From assembly GCA_025201365.1 (NCBI GenBank), contig JAIXMF010000007.1:186001-250000 (forward strand): 64,000 nucleotides of DNA. The letters are read 5' to 3'. The stretch's first letter is position 1, and each line of letters opens with the position of its first letter. Shown piece after piece: positions 1 to 11,171 of the stretch. Source of the DNA: Syncephalis plumigaleata. Its lineage: Eukaryota > Zoopagomycota > Zoopagomycetes > Zoopagales > Piptocephalidaceae. Made by a program: the position numbers and the translations under genes. The notes under the pieces were generated by a model. It was not told the DNA's origin. It did no database searches and saw only the letters and a list, made by a program, of their open reading frames with translations.

Positions 1-718
1 GTGCGCTAGATACGTCCAAATTAAACGTATACGCCAAACGAATACTTAATTCGACGAAATCCTCGTAGATTCGATAGATGGCATAGGGCTGCGGACGCAT
101 CACAATCCTGGGCGCTTTAGGCGGTGGTGGCAAGTAGCGCGGCTTCGGTGTGACATGTAACGTATACCAGAAACAACCGTCTTCGCGACGTTCATACGAG
201 ACCACACGAACCGATTCGAGTTCACTGGCCAGCTTCACCCCTTCATAAGGCCGGTGCAGCATTGATCGTCGTTTCAAGTGGCGTGTATGATCTCTCACCG
301 GTACATCGGCGAATGGCGTCGTGTCACCATCCACCAATGCCGGGACGCTGTCACTCTCGGTGGGCGTCACCAGAAGAGTTGGCGATGTCACGGCCGAATT
401 AGGCGGAACACTGAGGCTAAGCAATGACATATCGTTGACAATTGTCGCTGTCTCGGTCTTCACAAGGCCCATTAGCGAATGGTTAACATCGGCCGAGTTG
501 TTCAGCTGTATATGGGTGGCCGCATTTGTCAAAGGCGGGGTTAATAGTGGCATCTCGGACGGCGATTCCGGTGTAGGTATTGGTGGCAAAGGCTTCTCCA
601 GACTAGTTACTTTAGCGCGAGCAGGCGATTTACGAGGTAGGGTTGGCGGCGGTCGTTGTGGAGGGCCAACCGGCGGGTTATTCGCCAGCTTTTTTAAAGC
701 GAATGCCTCGGTCTCCAT
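1..718 (-). CDS. PX-domain protein, N-terminal part (runs off the left edge)
   Basis: The minus strand is open from an ATG at 718 to the window edge, 239 codons without a stop. Residues 1-150 are Pro/Ser/Thr-rich with PxxP-like stretches such as PPQRPPPTLPRK, which look like SH3-binding sites. After about residue 160 comes the start of a PX (phox homology) domain: VRVVSYERREDGCFWY, then YAIYRIYEDFVELSIRLAY, which matches the canonical 'R-x-Y-x-x-F' core that contacts phosphoinositides. The rest of the PX domain lies outside the window. PX proteins bind PI3P or other phosphoinositides on endosomes or at sites of polarity. A Bem1-like or NADPH-oxidase-adaptor-like scaffold is possible, but no SH3 domain is visible. 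A long spacer separates it from the divergent gene at 4426. Confidence 0.75.
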   Translation of the reverse strand, partial: METEAFALKKLANNPPVGPPQRPPPTLPRKSPARAKVTSLEKPLPPIPTPESPSEMPLLTPPLTNAATHIQLNNSADVNHSLMGLVKTETATIVNDMSLLSLSVPPNSAVTSPTLLVTPTESDSVPALVDGDTTPFADVPVRDHTRHLKRRSMLHRPYEGVKLASELESVRVVSYERREDGCFWYTLHVTPKPRYLPPPPKAPRIVMRPQPYAIYRIYEDFVELSIRLAYTFNLDVSSA

Positions 719-3700
719 GATATATATCTCTATATACGCTAGACTTGGCGTGTCAGTCGACGTTCTTTTTGTTTCTTTCGGCTAAAGCAGGTATACTAAC
801 AATAACAATATTAACAACAATAAGAATTAAAGAAAAAGACAAATGCGACAATAGAAGACGACGCTTAGATTAGTACAAGGAAAGTAACCGGTTGTTGCGA
901 TGGATAAGCAACAAGATAAATGGTGGTGTTGTTGTTGTATTTATCTTTCCCCCTCACTCAATCGATGGTCTATTCGTGAAAATGGCAGTGCCAAAAATAG
1001 CCGTCGTTCTACTATTAGAATAAGAAGCGTCTAATGGAAATAGACGAGGTATGAAAAAATGGGAAGAAAGAGCAAGTTTTTGCTTTGTGAAAATCAGTAG
1101 ATAATCTTTTTAATAACAGCAAAGAACAATAGAAAGGAGTTTGTAGAGATGAACAATGATTTGTAGAATGAAGGTGTACGGATATGTACAAGCAATGGCA
1201 TGGCTATTCCCATTTACACTTGCTGTCATGTCACCTTTGTATCGCGTCTACACTTCATCGCTGTCACTCACTCATCCACTCATTCGTTCATTCACTTGCT
1301 TATTCACAATGTCACCAATGTTAATATCCCCTCTCCTCTCCTCTCCTTCCTCTCTCTCTCTCTTTCTCTCTCTCTCTCTTCCTCTCTCTCCTACGTTATA
1401 ATAGTACTTTCTCCTTTACCTTGATCTCTCTCTCTCTCGTTCTTTCTCTTCTTTTCTTCGATGGTATATCGTGTGTTTATCTTGCTAAAAGGGGGTGTGA
1501 ACCGTAGATGTTATTCGGAGTTTAACGAGTGGAAAAAAAGATATCAAAAAATAATAAGAATGTTGCTATAGAACAACAACAACAACAAAAGATGTATGCA
1601 CGAGAAAGAATATACTAATGGTAGAGCTCAATTAATAAATGTAAAATCCTATACCATATACGCGTACACGGCCACACGGTATTAATATTGCCAATGGGCC
1701 TATTCCAACGGAAATAACGGTATGGGAACAGTTCAAATTCGCTGGTAACAAGTAAATGTGCCCTTAGGACTTTGCTATATGGAAGAATGGTAGCAATGAT
1801 TGTTTGCAACAGGTTTACGGCTGCCGTATTGGCATGCGTAAAAATAACTGTGGGGTAAAGGAAGAGAGGATGCGCAAGTCAATACGCAGCAATTATAATG
1901 TGGTAGGCAAATAATAGCAATGATAGCAATAGGTAGAAGAAGAATGGAAGAAAGATGAAGCTACTAATATGCACGGCAAAAGTGTACTTCAATAACGATA
2001 ATGCATGTCAATTATACGTGCATGCGTATCCTCTTTCCCTTCTCTCACTCTCTTATTATACTAGTTGTAGATACTGCTTGAGTGCCCATGATTTGACTGG
2101 CAACGTGTAATATTGTGGCAATAGCATGTGGTTGGTTAAAGATAAGCTTTTCCCAACTTTACATGTGCGTCGCGCGTAGCACAAACGCGTTCAAGTCTAT
2201 CCATGTCTTAGGAATGGACAAGTGTACTAGGCGATAGATGCCGTTCCTCGCCTCCATCCAAGTACAATAAGGGTTCTTTAGTACCCTTTTAGGTAAACGC
2301 TCGGTTATACGAGCGTCTTTATGCGTGGATGGACCCGTCACTCACGCGTACACAATCTACCGGAAATGTAGTGATAACTTACCGAATGATCTATCGAAAC
2401 GGTATGTGCTGATCGTGTGGATGTCACTAGGTGGAACAATGCGTAACTGAGTGAATAATGAGTTACGCACACAAACACACACACACACACGCACAAGTTG
2501 TATAGGCTATTGAAGAACAATAAAGCAAAATTGATTCAAATGTAGAAAAAGAGAGAAGGGCAGGCGAATGCTTTGCGACGAAAATACAGAGTAAAAAGAG
2601 TTCCAAACGAACGCTAACGGATGCAGAGGCGTTGCTTATAAGCAGTTTATGAAAACAGTCTACTTGGCACGAGCGTTGTCTTGGAAAAATGTGAACAGCA
2701 ACATCAACAAGGAGTAAGGATAGCGTGGGTGGATGTGTTCATGCCGACGCAGTTGTTAGAAGTGCTCATGCTATTTAATGATAAATCAAGTAAATGCTCG
2801 CCACTGCATTGGCCATCGACGAATAGAACGTTCGGTCAATAGACGTAATTAGTAGACATACCAACCCGTACCAGTTCATTTCTACGATCATTCTGTTACT
2901 GCTGTTACTACTACTGCTACTACTACTAGTTATCTACGTTACAAGTTCAACTTGTTCCTACTGACGTGGCACAAATAATGATGGTTATAGTTGCAATCGC
3001 CATTTGGACACATAGTCACCAATTCCTTACATTTGCCAATTTCTACTATTATACACGCATTTATATTTTTGTAGTAGCTCACTATATATATATATCGATT
3101 GTTACATTGCTATCTTTTTACCGAGACCGATTGTTGATATATACCGGTTAGGAAACTAGTTTTGATCTCCAGTATTCATACGAGGAATACCTACATTAGC
3201 GTTAATTTATATTGAAGCCATACACCATACTCACATTCATACTCATACACACACATACATACACATGTATATTTACGCTACTATCTGCCGCGACAACCAA
3301 TGCGTTACATGTGGTTCACTTACAAGTCAAAACGCTCTCCTATCCGCACTATTACCCTATTAGGCAGTATATCAAGTAATGAAGTTGTACACTACTCACA
3401 TGGTGTGGAAACTCTCGTTGACTGCCTCTCTCTCCCTCTGTGTGCCTTCCTTCCTCTCCCTTCCTTCCTCATCTTGCTTGCGCGCTTTTTCTCTAGCTAG
3501 TTTGCTAGCTAGTTAACTAACTAGCTATCCCGCTAGTGCTCTCTACTTTTTGCCAGGTGAATCAGTGTAGCTCAGCGTGTCGCCTAGCCCCGTGTCATTG
3601 TAACTGCAACGATGGTTCAAGCCGTGACAAACTGAGGCGTAATTGTTGAAACGGTAATAATTGGAAACATCGTTTTCCTACTGAAGCTGAAGCAGTCCGT

Positions 3701-4425
3701 TTGAACCTCACTCACCTAGATGAGGGGCACGCAAATGGCAACAACGCGATAGAATCATGATCATTCATTGGTTCTGTTCCTTTGTCCGTATAAAACCTGA
3801 CTATGGCATATCGCATGCCTAACACCACCCACTAGCCGACCAACACTCACCCACACAGACACACACACACAGACATACATACACACATTTGTAGTGGTGG
3901 ATGCTCAGGCAATAACCGGCTATTTTTTTACATGTCTACATGAAGCGGTGACTTGCAAGAAATCCATCAGTCTTTCTCCTGCTTTGCCTTTATCCGTTCA
4001 TCATTTTCCTACACCTCTGCACTACTTTCACTTGCATACTCTTCATTTATACTTTTATTAGTTCGGTGAGCGGGCCTACACCATCTTTACTCTTATCTTA
4101 CTACGTGCCGCTTACCTTTTATTATCCAATACTTACTATATTCGTCGTCTCTTTAGTTTCTTTCTCATTCTCCTCCACCTCCTCTTCATTACTCTTTTAC
4201 CTTACTTAGTTTTCTATTCCTCAGTGTGTTTGTGTTTGTGTTGTGTTTGCTTCTCGTTCAGTTGAGCGCCGGTAGCTTGCTTCTTTCTCACTGTCGTTTG
4301 TCATTTCATTTTTGCCTAGTATACAAAACTATAATTATATTGGTATACACACTTAAATAATCGCATCATTCAATCGCTTTATTATAGTTATTGTAGCAGA
4401 AAAAAAATCAATACCGAATTTGATC
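719..4425. other. Gene-poor spacer, pyrimidine-rich; divergent promoter region
   Basis: No convincing gene is seen in this 3.7 kb. It holds CT-rich tracts (about 1322-1445), a CA/GT run near 2470-2490, TATATA stretches near 3086 and CA repeats near 3855-3885. The + strand becomes increasingly pyrimidine-rich toward the ATG at 4426, as seen upstream of other genes here. It probably carries the promoters and long leaders of the two flanking divergent genes. Confidence 0.5.
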
Positions 4426-7400
4426 ATGTCGTTTCCGGCCTCTCGTGTCATCTCACATGATCGACTAGCTGTAAAGCATAAGAGTATTTCAATGAAATCA
4501 GTAGACATTGGAACGAAAAACGACGACCATCACAACAATGACCGTCCCTTGTTCGATGCTAGAGCGGTACCATTTGACATTAAATCGTATTCGAAATACC
4601 CTACTGCTGCTTCCGCTTCTTCTTCCTCTTCTTCTCCTCCTCCTTCTCTGCCCCCTTCAGACAAGAATGATTTCCATTCATCAAATCGATCCTATGACCC
4701 GACAACGAGAAAGCCCTCTATTAGTCATAAACAGTCGAAGGAGACACCAAGTGGAAAATACTCGTCGGCATCGTCGTACGAATCAACTAGTTCCATTTCC
4801 AGTACGAATTCTTTATCCACAAGTCCTTCGAAACCGACGCTAAACACGTCAATGGTCAGCGGTCGGTCGGAGTCGAGTAAAAAAGATAAATCACGTCAGA
4901 CTAAAAATGGTAATAACATTATTAATTATATAGTTCGAGATAGCACTTTATTAATCACCGATTGTTGGTCGATTCATTTTTTTAAATTAATTTATCATAG
5001 TGGATACACCGTCGAATCCAGTGGATGACTGTGCCGATATTAACTTTGCCAGTATGCTTCCTGTGTACACACCCAAAGAAACGTATAGACGATCCAGTGA
5101 ATCGTCCGTATCCAGTCGATCGTCCAGTTCCATTAGACCAGCAAAACGACAACCACCACTTATTAGTATACCGTGTAATACTAGTGCAGTAAACAATACG
5201 GAGACTGTCACGTCACCTATTCAACTCACTGATACTTGGAATGAGGCGATTATCTCGCCACAGCCAGTGCCTATGGTTTCCCGTATTAGTTGCAACAGTT
5301 CCCATGATAGTTTAACGTCAATGACCGACAATTCTCGTTTCAAGGCTGGCAACACGAATGAAAGTGCCATAAGTGATACGGGATCATTTATAAATTCCTA
5401 TCTCTACTTAGATCCATTACCATTGCAATCCAGTGGACCATCGCCATCTGATTCAATTTTATCGACAAAATCAATGGTCAATAATAATAATAACAATAAT
5501 GATACAGTAGCTTCGAATTCTACTCTTCAATCGACCGCAATTGTTCCTGCTAGACGAACATCATCAGCGACAATATCATCGGACAATGAGGAGTCGGCAT
5601 TTGGTGTGGGTAGTGTCTCTACGCCTAATCATCAATTACCTACGAGGAATCGACTGGGATCCAGCGAGCGCAAGACAGTATCATCAGGAAGCGAGGATGA
5701 CAGTCAAAGTGACGAGGAGAGCGACGAGGACGAGGATGAGGAGATTTGTACGGCACGTGCTATCATGACACCATTCTCTGCAAAGTTTAGCACTTCATTC
5801 TTAGCGCAACAACAACAACAGCAGCCGCAACCACCTCCACCTCCACCGTCGGCATCCACCAAAGCCGATTACAGGAAGACCATTAGCGGGACGTTCATGC
5901 CTACATCGGCAGCCGTGCCCATTCAACGATTAATGACACCGGTGGTAGTGGCGGCACGTCGTAACAATCCGTCATCAACGGAAACGAATGAGCCATCACT
6001 CATGCGATCTCGATCGAATTCACATCGACGCAGCAGTGTGGACTCACCAACCTCTCGTGATTTTGTAAAACTACCTACACGTCCATGTAGCATTGCCTCG
6101 CCATTACCCTTATCTCCCTCGGAATTAAGGCATTTGGCACGATTGGGAGCGGAGGATGATAGTGATAGCGAGGGTGATAGTACACCTGTTAAATCTGTTG
6201 TCAAGAAAAGTTCAAATAATATCAGGAATATCAAGAATAACGATAGTAATAATAATCGTTCACGAGCACGTTCCTCTGTTGAGATTGAACTTGACGTACC
6301 ATTAATTCAGGCTAAATCTGCTGAAACTAGTGAAGTCTCGACATCTCAGGAATTATCCGCTACATCCAGCAGCGACACAAAGACGAAGATGCAACGATTC
6401 TGCACTCCTGATATGCCTACCGATTTTCTTACGGATAGATCAATGTCGGCGGAACCGTTTGATTTAAACAGTTTGAAAACGGCGTCAGCAACACTGGCAC
6501 GATCACATCGACCAAAATCCAGTAGTGCCTCCAGTATCGTTATACAAGATACGCTAAAGTACAAGAGCAGCTTCAGCAGTCTATCGTTGAAATCCAGTGA
6601 TGAACATGTGATATCACGTCGTGGCTCCTTACCCTCTGACATGAATAATCTAAAACTTACCACAACGACAGCCGAGATGGATGACGATGATGACGATGAC
6701 ACGCTACCACCACTGCCAGGTAGCAATCGGTCATCGGTGTCGTCTTGTCTTAGCGTTCTACCGCCACCCGTGAAGAGCAAGTCACCTCTACGTAAAAGCC
6801 TTAGCCAGGGCACGGCGCAAGATGCCACTGATAGCTTTGACTTTGTATCGTCGGAGGCACCAGCTCGACGTAGAACGGGATCAGTCGATTTCGGCGGTAA
6901 AGCAACGTTAAGCCGATCGATAGTCGAGGTATCGAGTCAAGATCTCCGAGTGTCTACCGCCAACACTAGCACAAGCAATAGCAACAGCAGCAATACCACT
7001 GTTATTGTTACTGTACCGCCTACACGTACCGGATCAACGCCGCCTATATCGATGGCGAAACACTCGCATAATAGAAAGGGCAGCAGTCAGTCGTCATTGT
7101 TAAACAATGGCGCATCACCTAGGACGTCCATTTCATCTAGGAGATCATCTGTTGCTTCATTATCTAGCAGGGCAAGTACCACCGATAAATCGGGTAACCA
7201 GCTCGATTCGTTGGAGGCATTTATTAGGAGCCAATTCGGCCTCAATCAACAGGATAAGTCATCGATGCATCATCAGTCGCAGTATCAACAGCAACAGCAA
7301 CAGCAACCGCAACAACAACAACAACGATCAATGTCCGATGTCAGCATGTACCCCCCGCCTCTTCCCAGTAATGCTCATGCAGTATCACCTAAAAATATTA

Positions 7401-8155
7401 CCACCGGCAGCAGCAGCACCAGTATCACCACCACTAAGCCATCGCCTAGTGCCTCTTACAAGGTGAGACATTATGCCCATTTCAATGTGACACGAACGAA
7501 TTGTTCACTTCATTTAATAGCGCTTGCTTTTACATTTAACATCCAATATACTTGCTTCTTCTTCTTCCTCTTGCTTCTTCTCTTCTCTTCTCTTTCTTCT
7601 TGAAATTCGTCTTTTAATTATTCCATATTATACTAATACTAATACTAATAATCATCTTTATCTTTGTTATTATCAACAGCATCTTGCTACTGAACAAGCA
7701 TATTCCACGTCAATGCCAGTAAACAAGACTAATAGCAATAATAGCAGTAATAGCAGTGGTAGTAGTTCCAATTCTCATTATCGCACGCACCACCACCACC
7801 TATCGCCGCCATGCCTATGAGACTGCCGAGAGATCAGTTTATCGTCAAGTTGGTGATCGATCATGACCATCGCATTGCATTATGCGTGTCGGCCAATGCC
7901 GGATTCGAAGCCTTCTACTTGCTTGCCCTGCGTAAAGCTGTACGAGCCGGATTCGCCGAGTCGGATGTTCGCCAGCGTCTACTCGTATTATCGGTGGAGG
8001 GTCGTCTAACTCGTATCACGGACGAGCATGGATTCCGTCTCATGGAAAAGGTATTCCGTCATCACACGACGCAACAACCTACGTCCATTGGGTTTAATTA
8101 TACTTTTTCTTTATTTATATATATATATTTCTATATACGCATAAACATGCATTGA
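4426..8155 (+). CDS. Long Ser-rich disordered protein with a C-terminal PB1-like domain
   Basis: Exons I can support: 4426-4909, 5001-7462, 7680-7718 and 7766-8050. The first intron is GT-AG with phase 1 on both sides, and the second is phase 0. The third, 47 nt (7719-7765), is my proposal to restore frame: 7680 onward reads through a Ser/Asn/His-rich stretch to a stop at 7820, while the downstream domain is in another frame. Most of the roughly 1,050 residues are low complexity: poly-Ser, Asn runs, Gln runs, Pro runs and acidic stretches (SDEESDEDEDEE), with many RxxS phosphosite-like motifs. The C-terminal 80 residues (FIVKLVIDHDHRIALC to RITDEHGFRLMEK) resemble a PB1 domain, a ubiquitin-like pairing module. 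The end is unresolved: GT at 8051 is a plausible donor, and reading through stops at 8155. It may be a polarity or signalling scaffold; the function is not known. Confidence 0.7.
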
Positions 8156-8291
8156 TCGAGGCATTATTACATTATATATTCATCAACTTCTTCATCTTCA
8201 TCTTCATCTTCACTAATTCACTGTTGTTGTCGTCGTTTGTCGTGTTATTTCATTTTATCATTGGTTTAATAAAACATTTACTTTTCATTTA

Positions 8292-9759
8292 TTACTTCAT
8301 TACTTTATGCTTCTGCTTCTTCACATTCGTCGTCATTGCTAGCAAGTGCTGATAGCGATGAATACGCATTGGATCCACTTGTATTAAAGTGTTTAGCACC
8401 TTCTTTGCTTCTTCGACCTCCTCACTAGTTGCCGCCTTATGCAGTTGTATTTCCCGCAATAAATGTTGCAGCGTCAAGAGTGGCCCTAACAGGAGTCAGT
8501 CATTCAATCATTCCATTAATTAATAGGAGTATTTCTCGTGTAAATCATTGTTTTACATTTTGTTTAACGTTTTCTTACATTTTGCTTCAGGTTCTATGTC
8601 AAGTAGTTCTCGGATAACGTTCGCCTCTCGTCTCAATAGCTCGATGCCATGTAGTCCAGGCAGACTGGACTGTTCATACAAGTATTGAATCCACCATCGA
8701 TAATAAATCCATGCACTCTGATCCTCTGGATCCGTATAAAATGCCGACTGTACCATGTCAAATTCTACATTATCATTATCATTATCATTGTTATTGTTAT
8801 TGTATTACTATTGCTGCTACTTTGTTTGACACAATACCTTCCTTAATTAGGGCCATTTGTGTGTCAATGTCCTCGGTCGTTTGTAACACTAATGGTAGCA
8901 GCTTGCCTCGATAATGCCAAGCTGATCCATTGGAGAAACTCTGACTAATCTTCTGTTTAGTGTAGGCCAATTCATTTCGGACTAATGTCAAATCTTGTTC
9001 CGGATTCTCCTTACGCAACTGACGAATAACTTCGTGTCGATACTGCCATCCATGAACTAAGGAAAACTCGCATTTATAATAAGCAACACAAGTATGACAT
9101 AATGTTACTATTATTGCTTACAATTACGTTGATCCAAATCAACATGAGGCCAGTCAGGCCTAGTTCTCGTTGCCAATTAGCTTGTGGCATTGTTTCAAGA
9201 ATCCATCGACGATGATTCCAGATCCAATAAGATTTTGGTTGTTTACGCACCAGCTCTTCAACAAGACGTAATTCCGATTCGCATGTCGCCTGTTTACTGT
9301 CTTTCCTGATGTTTACATATAAAAACACTCGGATTAGTCAACAATACTACTACTACTACTATCACTGCTTATCCAGCTAGTGTGTATTACTTTGTTTCAT
9401 CGAATTGATGTTGCAATATTTGACGACGATAATTCCACATGGTATAAAAGTCGGGATGCCAATGAAGTAGGCGAGTAGTCATAGCCAATGCCTCTTCATC
9501 GAATATACCCGATTCTTTCTAATGGTTATTTCATATCAATAAATAAATGTATAAATAGATAATAGTTGCCTACTCGTTGACAAGCTTTCTCCTTCAATTG
9601 ACAATACTCGGCAATACGTGCTAATTCCCGTTCTTTCTTCTTCTGTCGCTGTTCCTCAGTTGAGGTTTCCTTAATCTTGGCTCCTCGGTGTTCCTAATAA
9701 AATACTTGTTACTACCCATGTAATATACTATTATTATTATTATTGTAAAAGAGTACCAT
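8292..9759 (-). CDS. BET4: Rab geranylgeranyltransferase (type II) alpha subunit
   Basis: Seven exons on the minus strand: 9759-9757 (only the ATG), 9693-9574, 9518-9391, 9305-9122, 9056-8838, 8764-8579 and 8485-8292. The protein of about 345 residues carries PFTA (prenyltransferase alpha) repeats: PDFYTMWNYRRQIL, PKSYWIWNHRRWIL, RNFHGWQYRHEVI, NGSAWHYRGKLL and DQSAWIYYRWWIQ. The ends also fit the family (N-terminus M-EHRGAKIKE; the late KWPLLTLQHLL motif). With the beta subunit and Rab escort protein it attaches geranylgeranyl groups to the C-terminal cysteines of Rab GTPases. All splice phases agree, except that exon 4 changes frame near 9140-9145. Upstream (ANWQREL) and downstream (VDLDQRNF) motifs are in different frames, as if one base were missing. 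The gene is tail-to-tail with the preceding gene and head-to-head with mS41. Confidence 0.88.
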
Positions 9760-9966
9760 GATGACGAATAATGAATGGGTACAAGTGTAGAAAGGTAGTG
9801 AAGATAGACAATGAGTGAACGACAGTGTGGTGACCGTAATTCAACTATGCTCATACAATGGTAATAATAATAACAAGTGATGTGCTTATATTTTTTAATC
9901 TTTTCCTCTTATCTTTTTTAAACTATCCTTGTTGCCACTGTTGCTTCTATTAATCTACGTGTGGTC
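9760..9966. promoter_or_regulatory. Short divergent intergenic region between BET4 and mS41
   Basis: Only 207 bp separate the two start codons, which face away from each other, so this must hold both promoters. It is AT-rich with short pyrimidine tracts just before the mS41 ATG. No specific motif is assigned. Confidence 0.5.
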
Positions 9967-10576
9967 ATGTTTTCCATGACTTCATTGTTGTCGCGTTCAC
10001 TGGTACGCCCAGTGTTGACGCGTACTCTTACGACAATAAAAGCACCACGACCTATTCCTCCACCGCGTGGTATGTGTCATTCATTCTGATTTTGATTTAC
10101 TTACTGAATCTCACTCACTCTACCTGTTTGTGTGTTTATTTGTTTAGGCAAGATCACTGATCCTAAAGGGTTTCTAACTGCTATCGGACGTGGTTGCGAA
10201 TCACTAGGCGATAAATTTAAGGTACTCCATAGTTGTTATAGAAAGAAAGCTACGAATTACACGAATACTTTTTGGTAATAACAGTTTATTCATCAATGGT
10301 AAACTCGATATTAATTTAGGATTGGAATCATTTGTTTACGGCAACTTCAAATGAAATGAAGCATGAACTTGGGTTTACACCACAACAACGACGATGGGTA
10401 CTTAACTGGGTAGAGAAATATCGGTAAGCAAATGATGATGATAGTAACCAATCGAGCCATATTGCAGATAAATACTAATGGTAGCTGTATAATATAGACA
10501 AGGGATCAATCCATATCTCATTACGAAACCTGATAAACGGTTACGCAAACAGAAGAAGAGAAAGCCTAGAAAGTAG
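9967..10576 (+). CDS. Mitochondrial small ribosomal subunit protein mS41 (IGR motif, Fyv4 family)
   Basis: Four exons: 9967-10069, 10148-10221, 10320-10423 and 10498-10576, with matching phases (1, 0, 2), giving a protein of 119 residues. The N-terminus (MFSMTSLLSRSLVRPVLTR) is a basic amphipathic mitochondrial presequence. The core is the IGR motif: KGFLTAIGRGCESLGDKF, then DWNHLFTATSNEMKHELGF and QQRRWVLNWVEKYRQG. A Lys/Arg-rich tail follows (KRLRKQKKRKPRK). Yeast Fyv4 of this family is a subunit of the mitochondrial small ribosomal subunit. The length fits a compact family member. It is divergent from BET4. Confidence 0.92.
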
Positions 10577-11171
10577 CGATTAAGCTCATTTAAACACAAT
10601 GATAATCATAATAAATAACGCGATTGTTTATTAGCAATATGAATCTACATACAGTACTTTTCCAACCAATTAACGCTGTTAGCCTTTTGTTTTATGAATA
10701 AATAGCGGTTATGATAATACGTATTTAGATGTGAAAGCGATAATCATTGCAGCTAAGTTATTATTTGTTGTTTGGTTCTCCTTGTATTGAGCGTTTAGAA
10801 GTAATGACACTTTGATGTAGTTGTGTTAGAACACCGTTTCCATTGCAAATACTAAGAATAATCTGAATGACATTCAGACATGCTGCCATATCCCGATTCC
10901 ATACACGATACTCGAATCATTTACCATTAATGTCCTCTTTACAATTCTGATGTGTGCATCTAATAGAATAATGAACTAGTATATTGCTATAGATTATACT
11001 CATATTAAGAAGGCATGACAAGTGACAATAGGATATCTCGTCAATGAGAAATACTTGAACACCATGCTTCATTGTTATTCACGCTTGCGTATGATTTATC
11101 TGTGTATTCTTGATTAAAATAACGTCATCGTATTTCTCTACCCCATATCGCCTTTCTTATTCCATTCCACT
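10577..11171. other. Intergenic, nothing recognised
   Basis: This 595-bp AT-rich spacer lies between the mS41 stop and the F-box-like gene. No reading frame, RNA gene or repeat that I can support is present. It should hold the mS41 3' UTR and the promoter of the next gene. Confidence 0.5.

Noticed and set aside
321-785. Plus-strand frame of 154 residues near the left edge
   Set aside because: It is the antisense of the PX-domain gene; the minus strand shows a real domain and the plus strand does not.
3565-3640. tRNA-like A-box (TAGCTCAG) and B-box (GGTTCAAGCC) spacing
   Set aside because: The flanking bases do not form a D-stem, T-stem or acceptor stem, so no cloverleaf can be drawn.
9128-9305. 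BET4 exon 4 ending at 9128 with donor GTAATT
   Set aside because: It keeps frame but gives a nonsense continuation. The donor GTAAGC after 9122 joins to RNFHGWQYR, the family sequence, and the frame break lies upstream instead.
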